From contig JBAVAR010000135.1 in NCBI GenBank assembly GCA_049585815.1, forward strand, positions 1-64,000: a DNA stretch of 64,000 nucleotides, read 5' to 3'. Shown piece by piece: positions 36,032 to 46,386 of this stretch; the first letter of the stretch is position 1, and every line of letters begins with the position of its first letter. The DNA comes from DATLSM01 sp049585815 (lineage in GTDB: Bacteria > Actinomycetota > Thermoleophilia > Solirubrobacterales > 70-9). The translations under genes were made by a program, and so were the position numbers. The notes beneath the pieces are model-generated. The model saw nothing but the letters and a program-made list of their open reading frames with translations. It was not told the DNA's origin and did not search any database.

Positions 36032-38608
36032 TCAGCCGCCCGTGTGGCCGAGGCTTGGGGAGAGGGAGCTGGCGCCCCCGAGTTCGGCCAGGAAGGCCGC
36101 CATCTTGTGGCCCCAGACGGTTTCAACTCCCTCGCTGTATTCGGCGTGGGAGAGGGGAACGCCCGCGGCGTTGGCGAAGCCCATCTCGATTGAGCCGCCG
36201 GGGACGAAGAGCGCGATCTGTTGCCCAGCGGAGACCCGCTGTCCGCTGTGGACCGTCGCCCTTGCCCCCTCAAAGACATAGATGACCGCCCCCGCCCTTG
36301 GCCCGTTCAGCAGACGGTAAAGGACGCCACCACCTTCGGGCCAACCGGGGGCCCCGGTCTGCAGGATCTCGGCGTCGCCGACCGCCAGAATCGGACCTGT
36401 TCCGGTGAAATCGACGCCCTGATCGATGCGTCCGGTCGTCGCGTTGAGGAAGGGGCTGACGTAGTCGATCCCGTAGGAGGGCAGGTAGCCGATCTGGATG
36501 CGGTCCCGGCGACCGTGTCGCGCGAAGCTGACCGGTCCGGGCAGGTTCTCGGCCGAGACGACCCTCTGCGGACGCATCGCTCCCTGCAGGGCAAGCACCG
36601 CCTTGATCAGTGAGTCGGTGGGGGAGCCTGGCCCCTGATGCCCGCTCACGGGGGTACCGTCGATCGCCGAGATCCCGATCGATTCCTCGCTTCCGTGCTT
36701 GGCGACGGAATTTGAGCTGGCCGACTCGCGAGTGCCGCACTGAAGTGAGGACACCTTCAGTCGATAGCCCTTTGCGACGAGGTACTCGAGCAGGGCGAGC
36801 ACCCTGCGGTCTGTTCCCCCGGTGGCGATATCGTGGCGGGCGCAGGCGGGAAGCGAGAGTTTGTGATCGGCGAGGACGCGCTTTTGCAGCGCGTCCCTGG
36901 AGAGCAGCAGCACGGCGCTGACGCCGAGGCCATGGGAGAAGGGGTCCTTGCCGTCGGCTCGGTAGATCGCGGTCGCTTCGAGCAGCTTCCAGCCGTCGAG
37001 GATCGGCTTGGGATCGATTCTCGACGCTCCCTGGCCGGCCGGGCGAATGGCGAAGTTGATGTGCGGATCAGCGGCGCCCGCACCGGTTCCCATAAAGCCG
37101 ATCACCGTGCCCCCCGTGACATGGGTTCCGGGCGCCAGGGGCGGGTGCGATTGCTCGATGTGGGCGGCAAGTACCGTCCGGCCTCCTTGCCGCCGTCGGG
37201 CGGGCAGCGCGAACATGCGAGGGCGCAGGTTCTGGGCATTGACGAGCGGCTGCCCGCCTCCGTTGGGGGTCAGTACCCCACCCCGGGTGCGGGCGATCTG
37301 ACCCAGCTCGGCGTAGGTGTAGCGGTTGCCGTAGGCGTCTTCAAGCACGATGAAGTGCCCGAGGCGGCGTGAGCGGCCGACCGCCTTGATCACGCCGTCG
37401 TTGACCGCGACAATTGGCGCTCCGGAGTGAGAGAAAATATTGATGCCGCGGCGGGTTGGAGAGGAGGAGATCGTCTCGGCCGAACCGGCGAATGGGCTGC
37501 GGGCGCCAGGGGTGGCGCGGCGCAGCATCTGATGGGTGGAGATTTCGTCGGCGTAGCGGGAGTCGGCGGCGACCGGGAAGTGGGCGCCCTCGGTGAGGCC
37601 GGTCAGCGAGCCGACCAGATTTTCGGGGAGCTTGCCGTAGGCCCGCGCCGTGGCGAGCACCTCCTGCGCGTACCAGGACGCGTGGTTGTAGGCGAGGACC
37701 GCCTTGTAGATGTCGTGGCTGCCACCGGCGGCGTGCAGGTAGTTGGCGGCCGCGCAGATCGCATCGACCGGGTTGTAGGGATCCTTGCGCCCGTCGCCGT
37801 TGGCATCGACGCCGTAGGTCGCCCAGGTCGAGGGCAGGAACTGCATCCATCCCTCCGCCCCGGCGCTGGAGACGTTGAGGTCTGAGCCGAAGTCGGTCTC
37901 GATTTTGTTGATCGAGGCGAGAACCTCCCAGGGGATCCCGTACTGAGTGCCGCAGGCCTGGTAGATCGGCAGCAGGAAGGGGGGGATCTGGAATGAGTTG
38001 ATGACGAAGTTGGGGGCGCCGATCCTGGCCGGCCCAAAGCCAGTGATCGTCGTCGTCGGGTTGGCGGGGGTGGGGGAGCCACCGCTACTGAAGGGCTGCC
38101 CACCGCTGGGCGCATTGGGTGGCGGCTGTTCCCCGCCTCCGGTCGCGCTGGGGAAGCTGATCCCGCCGTTGGTGCCGGCGCCCCTGGCTCGGCTGGAACC
38201 GACGCGCTGGTTTTGGGCGGCGCCCTTGTGGCTCTCGGTGCGGGTGGGGTTGCCGTTGATCGTCGCTCCGAGGTGGACCCCACCGGGCGCTTCGGGGGAG
38301 GGCGCGGTGACGCTGGGGGTCGTGGGCGTTTCGGGTTCGGCGCTGTCCGTGCCCGGCGGCGGGGCTGAGCATTCGGATTCAGCCTTGTCGGCCTGGAGCT
38401 GGGCCTGGGTTTCGGTTTCTTTGCCTTCTTCGCTTTTGCGCGGGCAGGGCGGGCTGGCGGGGGTCGTGGAGGGCGGCGCGCTCGGCAGGATCCCTTCGGT
38501 TCCCGTGAGCGGGTTCTGAGCGGGGCTGGCCCCGGCCATGCCGACTCCAAGCGCCGTCACGACGCAGAAGCCGGCCAAAGCGATGGTCAGTGCGAGCTTG
38601 TGTCTCAT
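36032..38608 (-). CDS. exported SLT-type lytic transglycosylase with two LytM-like domains
   Basis: Cell-wall enzyme of 858 residues from the ATG at 38608. Signal peptide 1-28; Pro/Ser/Thr/Glu-rich spacer 30-190; SLT transglycosylase domain about 205-330 with catalytic Glu237 (INKIETDFGSD) and GWMQFLPSTWATYG. A LytM/M23-like region spans 385-525 but the usual HLHF reads PHINF and the YAHL site reads TYAELG, so zinc binding is doubtful. A second LytM-like region 705-835 starts DQGVDFTGTGPILAVGDA and ends SIEMGFA, also lacking the HxH pair. Residues 560-690 form an extra domain with two Cys that I cannot name. An earlier in-frame start at 38713 would precede the signal peptide by 35 unlikely residues. 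Confidence 0.85.
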   Translation of the reverse strand: MRHKLALTIALAGFCVVTALGVGMAGASPAQNPLTGTEGILPSAPPSTTPASPPCPRKSEEGKETETQAQLQADKAESECSAPPPGTDSAEPETPTTPSVTAPSPEAPGGVHLGATINGNPTRTESHKGAAQNQRVGSSRARGAGTNGGISFPSATGGGEQPPPNAPSGGQPFSSGGSPTPANPTTTITGFGPARIGAPNFVINSFQIPPFLLPIYQACGTQYGIPWEVLASINKIETDFGSDLNVSSAGAEGWMQFLPSTWATYGVDANGDGRKDPYNPVDAICAAANYLHAAGGSHDIYKAVLAYNHASWYAQEVLATARAYGKLPENLVGSLTGLTEGAHFPVAADSRYADEISTHQMLRRATPGARSPFAGSAETISSSPTRRGINIFSHSGAPIVAVNDGVIKAVGRSRRLGHFIVLEDAYGNRYTYAELGQIARTRGGVLTPNGGGQPLVNAQNLRPRMFALPARRRQGGRTVLAAHIEQSHPPLAPGTHVTGGTVIGFMGTGAGAADPHINFAIRPAGQGASRIDPKPILDGWKLLEATAIYRADGKDPFSHGLGVSAVLLLSRDALQKRVLADHKLSLPACARHDIATGGTDRRVLALLEYLVAKGYRLKVSSLQCGTRESASSNSVAKHGSEESIGISAIDGTPVSGHQGPGSPTDSLIKAVLALQGAMRPQRVVSAENLPGPVSFARHGRRDRIQIGYLPSYGIDYVSPFLNATTGRIDQGVDFTGTGPILAVGDAEILQTGAPGWPEGGGVLYRLLNGPRAGAVIYVFEGARATVHSGQRVSAGQQIALFVPGGSIEMGFANAAGVPLSHAEYSEGVETVWGHKMAAFLAELGGASSLSPSLGHTGG

Positions 38609-38783
38609 CCCAGGGCGCCTAGGTACCCGCTGCCACGGATCGCGAGACCCGTGTCCGCTCTCTCCCCGCGCAACAGGCTCGACCACGCTACTCGCTGGCA
38701 TGGAGGCATGCAACGGATCTCCCCGCCCCCCAACAAGCCCTTAATCAACGTTTGTTTCATCCGGGGTCGGAAGGATTTCAGCC

Positions 38784-39140
38784 GTGCCGGATGCGCTCGT
38801 TAAGCTCAAGTCAATGAGTAGCGAGGATGATCATGTCGACCAGGAGGGCATCAGGGCCCGCGGAGAGCAGGCAATCGGCGACCTCGCCCAAGCCCTCTTC
38901 GATAGCCAGGTGTTGGAGAATGCCCTGGCCGCCGCCTTCGGCGCCCGCGAGAAGGCGCTTGAGGCCCAGCACGCAGCGATGAGCGCTTTCAACCTGCCCT
39001 CGGCTGGCGACCTCGAGCGCTTGGAGCGCCGTCTGCGCTCGTTCTCCCAGCGTCTGGAGGAGGTCGAGGAGCAGTTTGACCAGGTCTCCCGCGACGTCGC
39101 CGAGCTCCGCCGCAGATTGCCGAAAACTGGCAAAGACTAA
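38784..39140 (+). CDS. small coiled-coil protein, phasin-like
   Basis: A 118-residue, mostly helical protein. The C-terminal half (LERLERRLRSFSQRLEEVEEQFDQVSRDVAELRRRL) has clear heptads and a Ser/Pro joint before it, similar in style to phasins and other granule- or membrane-associated coiled coils. The GTG at 38784 is used because AAGGA stands 8 nt upstream; an ATG at 38814 is the alternative. No polyhydroxyalkanoate gene is nearby, so a granule role is only a thought. Confidence 0.65.
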   Translation: MPDALVKLKSMSSEDDHVDQEGIRARGEQAIGDLAQALFDSQVLENALAAAFGAREKALEAQHAAMSAFNLPSAGDLERLERRLRSFSQRLEEVEEQFDQVSRDVAELRRRLPKTGKD

Positions 39141-39149
39141 GCTTTGACC

Positions 39150-39794
39150 TTAGGTTGAGAGTACGCCGGCCGCGACGAGCCCGGCACCCCTCGCGGCCGC
39201 TTCGAGCTCCCCGTCGGTGATCCGCTCCCCGCGCGCCGTTTCCTCGACGATCAGGACCACCGCAGCGGCGAACCCCATCGTACGGGCGCAACTGAGCACC
39301 GTCGCGGTCTGCAGGTCGGCGGCCTCGAAGCCGGCGAGAGCGGCCATCGGCTCCGGCGGCAATCGGTCGCGGCTGGTGATGGTTGCGGTCCGAGCTCTGC
39401 CGCTCAGCTGATCGCGCAGCCGCGCACCCAGTTCTGGGTCGGGCAGGATCGCCTCTCCATCGGCGGCCAGGGCTTCGCCGACCTCGAGCAGCTCCCCGGT
39501 GCCGCGCATCGGATCGATCGCCACGCAGGTTCCAACTCGCACCGCCCGGCTCAGACCCAGCTCGACCATGTCGGCGAGGACAATCGCTGCACTCGGTCCC
39601 CCCATCCCGGTGGCCTGGATCGTCAGCCGTCGTCCCATCGCCGTCAGGCCGGTGTAACCCCACAGACCGCGGGCGTGATTACTCATCTTTGGTTTCTCTA
39701 ATAGCTCTTGAGCCAGCAGCAGGGCGCGGCCGGGGTCGCCGACCAGCACCGCGTCGGCGGCGATTGGGGCGGTGGGTCGAAGTCGCTTGGGCAC
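39150..39794 (-). CDS. purine/uridine phosphorylase family (PNP_UDP) protein
   Basis: Nucleoside phosphorylase-type enzyme of 214 residues, which would split a nucleoside with phosphate to base and ribose-1-phosphate in salvage. The family's phosphate-binding GDPGRA, the TGMGGPSAAIVLADMVELG loop, VRVGTCVAI and the FEAADLQTATVLSCARTMG ribose/base region are visible (the last replacing the usual DMEAA pattern). It is somewhat shorter than DeoD (about 235). GTG start. It faces the coiled-coil gene with 9 nt between. Confidence 0.83.
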   Translation of the reverse strand: MPKRLRPTAPIAADAVLVGDPGRALLLAQELLEKPKMSNHARGLWGYTGLTAMGRRLTIQATGMGGPSAAIVLADMVELGLSRAVRVGTCVAIDPMRGTGELLEVGEALAADGEAILPDPELGARLRDQLSGRARTATITSRDRLPPEPMAALAGFEAADLQTATVLSCARTMGFAAAVVLIVEETARGERITDGELEAAARGAGLVAAGVLST

Positions 39795-39865
39795 GGCGGC
39801 GGCAATCTTGGCACCCGCGGGGCGCCCGTTTCGCTCGGGTTAACTCCTGTGTCTCCGCGTCCGGC

Positions 39866-39871
39866 TAGCCT
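39866..39871 (+). promoter_or_regulatory. -10 box of the HTH-cyclase gene
   Basis: TAGCCT, 8 nt before the ATG at 39880. Confidence 0.45.
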
Positions 39872-39879
39872 CGCGTCAG

Positions 39880-41070
39880 ATGGTGGCCGACGAGCGTATA
39901 TCCCTCAGTGAGGCATCTCGCCGCTCCGGTGTCCCGGCCAGCACCCTGAAGCGTTGGGAGGCTGAGAAGGTGGTCCCGGTGAGACGGGGCCGTTGGACGG
40001 CGGCTGCCGCCGCTCAGGCGCGGGTTGTCGCGCGGATGCGCGAGCGCGGGCACTCTTTGGAGGATCTGAAAAGGGCGGGCCGCGAGGGGCGGCTCGCCTT
40101 CGGTTTCGCCGAAGAGCTGTTCGCCGAAACAGAGGAGCAGGTCACAGTGGAGGAGGTGGCGCAGGAGACCGGCCTCGAACCCGAGCTGATCGAGCGCATC
40201 CTCCTCATCCTCGGCACCCCTCTCGGGCGCGAGCGGGTGCTCAACTCCGGCGACGTGGCAGCCCTGCGCCATTGCGCCAGGGTTCTGGCCGCGGGCTTTC
40301 CCCTTGTTGCCTTCCTCCAGTTGGTCCGCGTCTATGTCCAATCGCTGCGCCGCGTCGCCGACGCGGAGGTGCGGTTGTTTCATCTCTACGTCCACGAACC
40401 GATGATCCGCGACGCGGTGCCGGAGCTGGAGATGGCCGAGGAGATGGGGCAGCTCGCCGGCGACATCCTGCCCCTGGCGGCGCCCCTGACCGAGTACCTG
40501 CACACGCGCTACCTGCGCTTCTTCCTCGAGCAGGACGTGGTCGGTCATATGGAGAGCGGTCTGGGTGAGGGCGCGGCCGAGCTGGGGCGCGTCACCGTCG
40601 CGCTCTGCTTCATCGACATCACTGGATTCACCCGCTACACGGAGGAGGAGGGAGACCTTGAGGCGCTTGACCTGGTCGAGCGGTTTGTCGAGACGGTCGA
40701 GTCGACGCTGCCGCCCGAGGCGACGATCGTGAAGACGATCGGCGATGAGGTGATGGTCGTCTCGCCCGATGCGGCCTCACTGACCGAGTGGGCCGTGGAG
40801 TTCCTCACCCGTTTTCCCGAGCGTCCCCAGCCCCGCGTCGGTATTCACTGTGGCGAGGCCGTCTACCGCGACGGCGATTACTTCGGGGGTCAGGTCAACC
40901 TCGCCCACCGCGTGGTCAACCGGGCCCAGGCGGGTGAGGTCTTGGTCACCGATCGGGTTGCCGACACGATCGATGATCGCGAGAACCTGAAGTTCGAACC
41001 GATCGGTGAGGTGAGGCTTAAGGGATTTCCCGTCCCGACCCCGCTGTTCGTCGTCGGAGCGACCGCCTGA
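39880..41070 (+). CDS. MerR-type HTH fused to class III adenylyl cyclase
   Basis: A 396-residue fusion. Residues 6-70 form a MerR-like winged helix (ISLSEASRRSGVPASTLKRW). Residues 75-225 are an all-helical region of unknown role. Residues 237-390 are a class III cyclase: metal ligands Asp246 (CFIDITGFT) and Asp289 (KTIGDE), base-selecting Lys285 and Asp333, and transition-state residues Asn340 and Arg344 (VNLAHR). The Lys/Asp pair indicates ATP rather than GTP, so cAMP is the likely product; all six key residues are present. A DNA-binding domain on a cyclase is unusual and suggests that promoter binding and cAMP synthesis are linked. It immediately precedes the housekeeping cluster. Confidence 0.88.
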   Translation: MVADERISLSEASRRSGVPASTLKRWEAEKVVPVRRGRWTAAAAAQARVVARMRERGHSLEDLKRAGREGRLAFGFAEELFAETEEQVTVEEVAQETGLEPELIERILLILGTPLGRERVLNSGDVAALRHCARVLAAGFPLVAFLQLVRVYVQSLRRVADAEVRLFHLYVHEPMIRDAVPELEMAEEMGQLAGDILPLAAPLTEYLHTRYLRFFLEQDVVGHMESGLGEGAAELGRVTVALCFIDITGFTRYTEEEGDLEALDLVERFVETVESTLPPEATIVKTIGDEVMVVSPDAASLTEWAVEFLTRFPERPQPRVGIHCGEAVYRDGDYFGGQVNLAHRVVNRAQAGEVLVTDRVADTIDDRENLKFEPIGEVRLKGFPVPTPLFVVGATA

Positions 41071-41098
41071 CCCCGTCTGGTCTTGACCCTGGCGCCCC

Positions 41099-41104
41099 TA
41101 CACT
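41099..41104 (+). promoter_or_regulatory. -10 box of tilS, leaderless spacing
   Basis: TACACT, exactly 6 nt before the ATG at 41111. Confidence 0.5.
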
Positions 41105-41110
41105 CAGGCC

Positions 41111-42073
41111 ATGGAGAACGACCGCATGCTCGAGGAGGTGCGGGCCGGCGGGATGATGCCCGCCGGGACACCGGTGGTCGTGCTGTTGTCGGGGGGGCGG
41201 GACTCGGTCTGCGTTCTGGACCTGGCGGTGCGGGCAATTGGCACCGAGGAGGTCACGGCGCTACACATCAACTACGGCCTGCGAGATGACTCCGGTAAGG
41301 ACGAGCGCCGCTGCGCCGAGCTCTGCGCATCGCTTGAGGTGAGGTTTGAGATCGAGCGGCCCCGGCGGCCGGAGGGCCCCGGCAATCTGCAGTCGTGGGC
41401 GCGCGACACCCGCTACGCCGCGGCTGCCCGGCTGGCGCTTCCGCAGCAGGCGACGATCGCAACCGGCCACAGCGCCGACGATCAGGTCGAGACGATCCTC
41501 TACCGGCTCGCCTCATCGCCGAGCCGCCGCGCGCTGTTGGGCATGCGGCCCCGAGACGGCCGCCTTGCCCGGCCGCTGCTCTCCTTCACTCGCGCTGAGA
41601 TAACGACCTACTGCGAGGAGCGGGGCCTCGCCTGGCATGAGGACACGACCAACGCCGAGCCGATCTATGCGCGCAATCGCGTGCGGCACGGACTGATCCC
41701 GGCGCTGGTCGCGATCCACCCAGCCGCGATGGCGAACGTTCTGCGCACGGCGGAGCTGTTGCGCGATGAGGCCGAGGTGCTCGACGCGCTTGTCGCCGCA
41801 GAGATCGACGGATCCAAGGGGACGGGGAGGAGCACGATCTCATTGGAGCGGCTCGCCGCCCTGCCGCCGGCGTTGCGCCGACTGATCGTGCAGCGGCTGG
41901 CGGATTCGGCCGCCGGTCGTCCGGTGGCGGGGGCGGCCCGCCACGCCGACGAGGTCGCGGCGCTGCGTCGCACCGGCAGCTCGATGCTCGACCTGGGTAG
42001 CGGGGTGCGCGCCGTCGCCGAGCGCGGCGTGTTGCGTGCAGAGCACCGTCCAACTTCCCGCACCAGGGCCTAG
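41111..42073 (+). CDS. tilS: tRNA(Ile)-lysidine synthase
   Basis: Converts C34 of the tRNA-Ile CAU anticodon to lysidine, so that it reads AUA. The PP-loop ATPase motif is VVLLSGGRDSVCVLDLA (usual SGGxDS). TGHSADDQVETILYRL and GMRPRDGRLARPLL are also typical. The protein has 320 residues: the N-terminal domain plus a short TilS substrate domain, as in actinobacteria. It opens the conserved housekeeping cluster with hpt, its usual neighbour. Confidence 0.95.
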   Translation: MENDRMLEEVRAGGMMPAGTPVVVLLSGGRDSVCVLDLAVRAIGTEEVTALHINYGLRDDSGKDERRCAELCASLEVRFEIERPRRPEGPGNLQSWARDTRYAAAARLALPQQATIATGHSADDQVETILYRLASSPSRRALLGMRPRDGRLARPLLSFTRAEITTYCEERGLAWHEDTTNAEPIYARNRVRHGLIPALVAIHPAAMANVLRTAELLRDEAEVLDALVAAEIDGSKGTGRSTISLERLAALPPALRRLIVQRLADSAAGRPVAGAARHADEVAALRRTGSSMLDLGSGVRAVAERGVLRAEHRPTSRTRA

Positions 42074-42115
42074 AAGGGAAGGCACCGAATCTCGGGCCCG
42101 CCGACGGCGGCTATC

Positions 42116-42121
42116 TAGACT
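42116..42121 (+). promoter_or_regulatory. -10 box of hpt, leaderless spacing
   Basis: TAGACT, exactly 6 nt before the ATG at 42128. Confidence 0.5.
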
Positions 42122-42127
42122 GCGCCG

Positions 42128-42655
42128 ATGGGCGACTCAGCGATCGGCGAGACCCTGGTTTCCAGTGGGGAGCTCCAGCGCCGCGTCGCAGAGCTTGGCA
42201 GGGAGCTAAGCAGAGATTATGAGGAGCGGGACCTGTTCATGATCGGCATCTTGAAGGGGGCTGTCCTCTTTCTCGCCGATCTGATGCGCAGCCTCACCGT
42301 TCCCTGCGAGGTTGACTTCATGGCTGTCTCCAGCTACGGATCCCAGACCGACTCCTCCGGGGTGGTGCGGATCCTCAAGGACCTCGACGCCCCGATCGAA
42401 GGCCGCCACGTGTTGATCGTCGAGGACATCATCGACTCCGGGCTCACCCTCCATTATCTGATGCGCAATCTCAGGGCGCGCAACCCCGCCTCCCTGGAGG
42501 TCTGCGCGCTATTGACCAAGCCCGAGCGCCTGCGCGTCGATCTCTCCCCCCGCTACGTCGGGTTCGAGATCCCCGACCGATTTGCGATCGGCTATGGCCT
42601 TGACCATGCCCAGCACTACCGCAACCTCGACTACGTGGCCGCGTTACGGGGATGA
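42128..42655 (+). CDS. hpt: hypoxanthine phosphoribosyltransferase
   Basis: Purine salvage enzyme of 175 residues that joins hypoxanthine or guanine to PRPP. The PRPP loop is HVLIVEDIIDSGLTLHYL, with the flexible-loop region SSYGSQTDSSGVVRI and GILKGAVLFLADLMR. The tilS-hpt-ftsH order is shared with Bacillus and other Gram-positives. Confidence 0.96.
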   Translation: MGDSAIGETLVSSGELQRRVAELGRELSRDYEERDLFMIGILKGAVLFLADLMRSLTVPCEVDFMAVSSYGSQTDSSGVVRILKDLDAPIEGRHVLIVEDIIDSGLTLHYLMRNLRARNPASLEVCALLTKPERLRVDLSPRYVGFEIPDRFAIGYGLDHAQHYRNLDYVAALRG

Positions 42656-42693
42656 GGGGCAAAACCGCCCTGGTACGCTGATTTCTTCTGCCC

Positions 42694-44649
<1,956 letters not shown>

Positions 44650-44657
44650 GTCTCTCC

Positions 44658-45440
44658 GTGAAGTTGATGGGGGTCGTCAACGTGACCCCCGATTCGTTTT
44701 CTGACGGCGGCCTTTACCTCGACCCCAAGGCGGCCATCGCGCATGGGGAGCAGCTTGTGAGCGACGGCGCGGCGGTTTTGGATGTGGGGGGTGAATCGAC
44801 TCGGCCCGGGGCCCAGGAGGTGGGCTCTGAAGAGGAGCTCGAGCGGGTTCAACCCGTGATCGAAGGGTTGGTCGGTGGTCGGGCGGCGATCTCCATCGAC
44901 AGCTCGAAGCTGACCGTGGCCGAGGCGGCGCTGGGGGCGGGGGCGGAGATCGTCAACGACGTGACCGCGCTTCGCCATGATCCTGAAATAGCCGGACTGT
45001 GCGCCGAGCGCGACGCCGGGTTGGTGCTGATGCATATGCAGGGGACTCCGCGAACGATGCAGGAAAACCCCGTTTATGAGGATGTCGTCGACGACGTCAG
45101 GGCATTCCTCGGCGCGCGGATGGAGGTGGCGATCTCGGCGGGGGTCGATGAGGGCAAGATCTGGCTCGATCCGGGGATCGGCTTCGGCAAGGCCCTGGAG
45201 CACAATCTTGAGTTGTTGCACCGGCTTGGCGAGCTGCGCTCTCTGGGCCGGCCGCTGGTGGTCGGCACCTCGCGCAAGAGCTTCATCGCAAGGATCGATG
45301 ATTGCGCTCCTGGCGAGCGCCTCGGGGGCACGATCGCCTCCTCGGTTCTCGCCCTCGCCGAGGGAGCGGATGTGCTGCGCGTCCACGACGTGGCGGAGGT
45401 CGGCCAGGCGATGAAGGTGGCCGCCGCGATCCTTGGATAG
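44658..45440 (+). CDS. folP: dihydropteroate synthase
   Basis: Joins p-aminobenzoate to the pterin diphosphate in folate synthesis. The 260-residue TIM barrel starts MGVVNVTPDSFSDGG, has DVGGESTRPGAQEV and VNDVTALRHDPEIA, and closes with GTSRKSFIARI. GTG start 8 nt after ftsH. First of a tight fol trio; folE, which lies between ftsH and folP in Mycobacterium, is absent. Confidence 0.96.
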   Translation: MKLMGVVNVTPDSFSDGGLYLDPKAAIAHGEQLVSDGAAVLDVGGESTRPGAQEVGSEEELERVQPVIEGLVGGRAAISIDSSKLTVAEAALGAGAEIVNDVTALRHDPEIAGLCAERDAGLVLMHMQGTPRTMQENPVYEDVVDDVRAFLGARMEVAISAGVDEGKIWLDPGIGFGKALEHNLELLHRLGELRSLGRPLVVGTSRKSFIARIDDCAPGERLGGTIASSVLALAEGADVLRVHDVAEVGQAMKVAAAILG

Positions 45441-45452
45441 GTTGACGATTGC

Positions 45453-45878
45453 ATGGAGGCCCATGGCAACGGGATTGAGTCAGGCGTCGAGGTGGAGCTG
45501 CGAGGGCTCTCGATATACACCCACCACGGCGTCAGCGATGCAGAGCAGGAGGTCGGACAGCGTCTTGAGTTCGACGTTTCCTTTGACGTTCCGGATTGCG
45601 ATGCAGTGCTGACCGACCGCCTGGAGGACACCGTCGACTATGCGCAGGTCTGTGACATCGTCGCCCTCGCCGCGACCGAGCGCAGCTACAAGACGCTGGA
45701 GCGACTCGCCCAGGTGATCGGAGAGCGGTTGATGGAGCGCTACGGATGCGAGTCAGTCAGGGTGCGTGCCGCTAAGCCCGAGCCGCCGCTGCCCCTCGCG
45801 ATCCAGGAGGTCGCGGTGGAGGTCACCCACGAGCGCGCCGTCGAGGAGGACGGTGGCGAGGGCGGCAGCGGCGAGTAG
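45453..45878 (+). CDS. folB: dihydroneopterin aldolase
   Basis: Cleaves dihydroneopterin to hydroxymethyl-dihydropterin. The 141-residue protein shows VELRGLSIYTHHGVSDAEQ, DTVDYAQVCDIVA, and YKTLERLAQVIGERLM, with catalytic-site Glu and Tyr conserved. An acidic tail (EEDGGEGGSGE) is added. It begins 12 nt after folP. Confidence 0.94.
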   Translation: MEAHGNGIESGVEVELRGLSIYTHHGVSDAEQEVGQRLEFDVSFDVPDCDAVLTDRLEDTVDYAQVCDIVALAATERSYKTLERLAQVIGERLMERYGCESVRVRAAKPEPPLPLAIQEVAVEVTHERAVEEDGGEGGSGE

Positions 45879-45882
45879 AACG

Positions 45883-46386
45883 GTGCGCATCGGGTACCTC
45901 GGGTTGGGGTCAAACGTCGGTGACCGCGAGGCGCACCTGAGGACATCGATCGGGGCTCTGAACAGGGGGCCGATTGAGGTCGAGGCGGTCTCCTCGGCCT
46001 ATGAGTCTGAGCCTGTTGGCGAGGTCCTCGACCAGCCCGACTTCCTCAACGCCGCGGTGCGCATCCGCACCGGTCTGGAGCCCGAGACTCTGCTTGACCG
46101 CTGCAAGGAGGTCGAGATCGAACATGGCCGCGCACTCAGCTCACCCCGCCACAGCCCTCGCCCGCTCGACGTCGATCTACTTCTCCTCGGCGACATCGAG
46201 ATGTCGATCGAGCGCCTCACCCTGCCCCATCCCGAGGTGAGAAAGCGCCGCTTTGTCCTCGAGCCCCTGCTCGAGCTCGACCCGGATTTGACCTTGCCCG
46301 AAGGCCTGGCGCTGGCGGATGCTCTCGCCTCCCTTGGCGCCGCTCAGCGGGTGAGGCGGGTTGGCCCCCTTCGGAGGGGAGATTAG
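45883..46386 (+). CDS. folK: hydroxymethyl-dihydropterin pyrophosphokinase
   Basis: Activates hydroxymethyl-dihydropterin with ATP, giving the FolP substrate. The GTG at 45883 gives 167 residues starting RIGYLGLGSNVGDREAHL, the canonical N-terminus; longer frames overlap folB and read as Arg/Ser-rich shadow. The motif SPRHSPRPLDVDLLLLGD and LPHPEVRKRRFVLEPL are diagnostic. Four nt separate it from folB. Confidence 0.95.
   Translation: MRIGYLGLGSNVGDREAHLRTSIGALNRGPIEVEAVSSAYESEPVGEVLDQPDFLNAAVRIRTGLEPETLLDRCKEVEIEHGRALSSPRHSPRPLDVDLLLLGDIEMSIERLTLPHPEVRKRRFVLEPLLELDPDLTLPEGLALADALASLGAAQRVRRVGPLRRGD

Noticed and set aside
38609..38783. Possible c-di-AMP (ydaO) riboswitch before the transglycosylase gene
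   Set aside because: The window encodes DisA and such riboswitches often precede wall hydrolases, and GGCAGCGGGTACCTAGGCG (minus strand) loosely recalls the conserved 3' part. The GGGGTGAATC-type core and the CAGCTAACC element are missing, so I do not call it.
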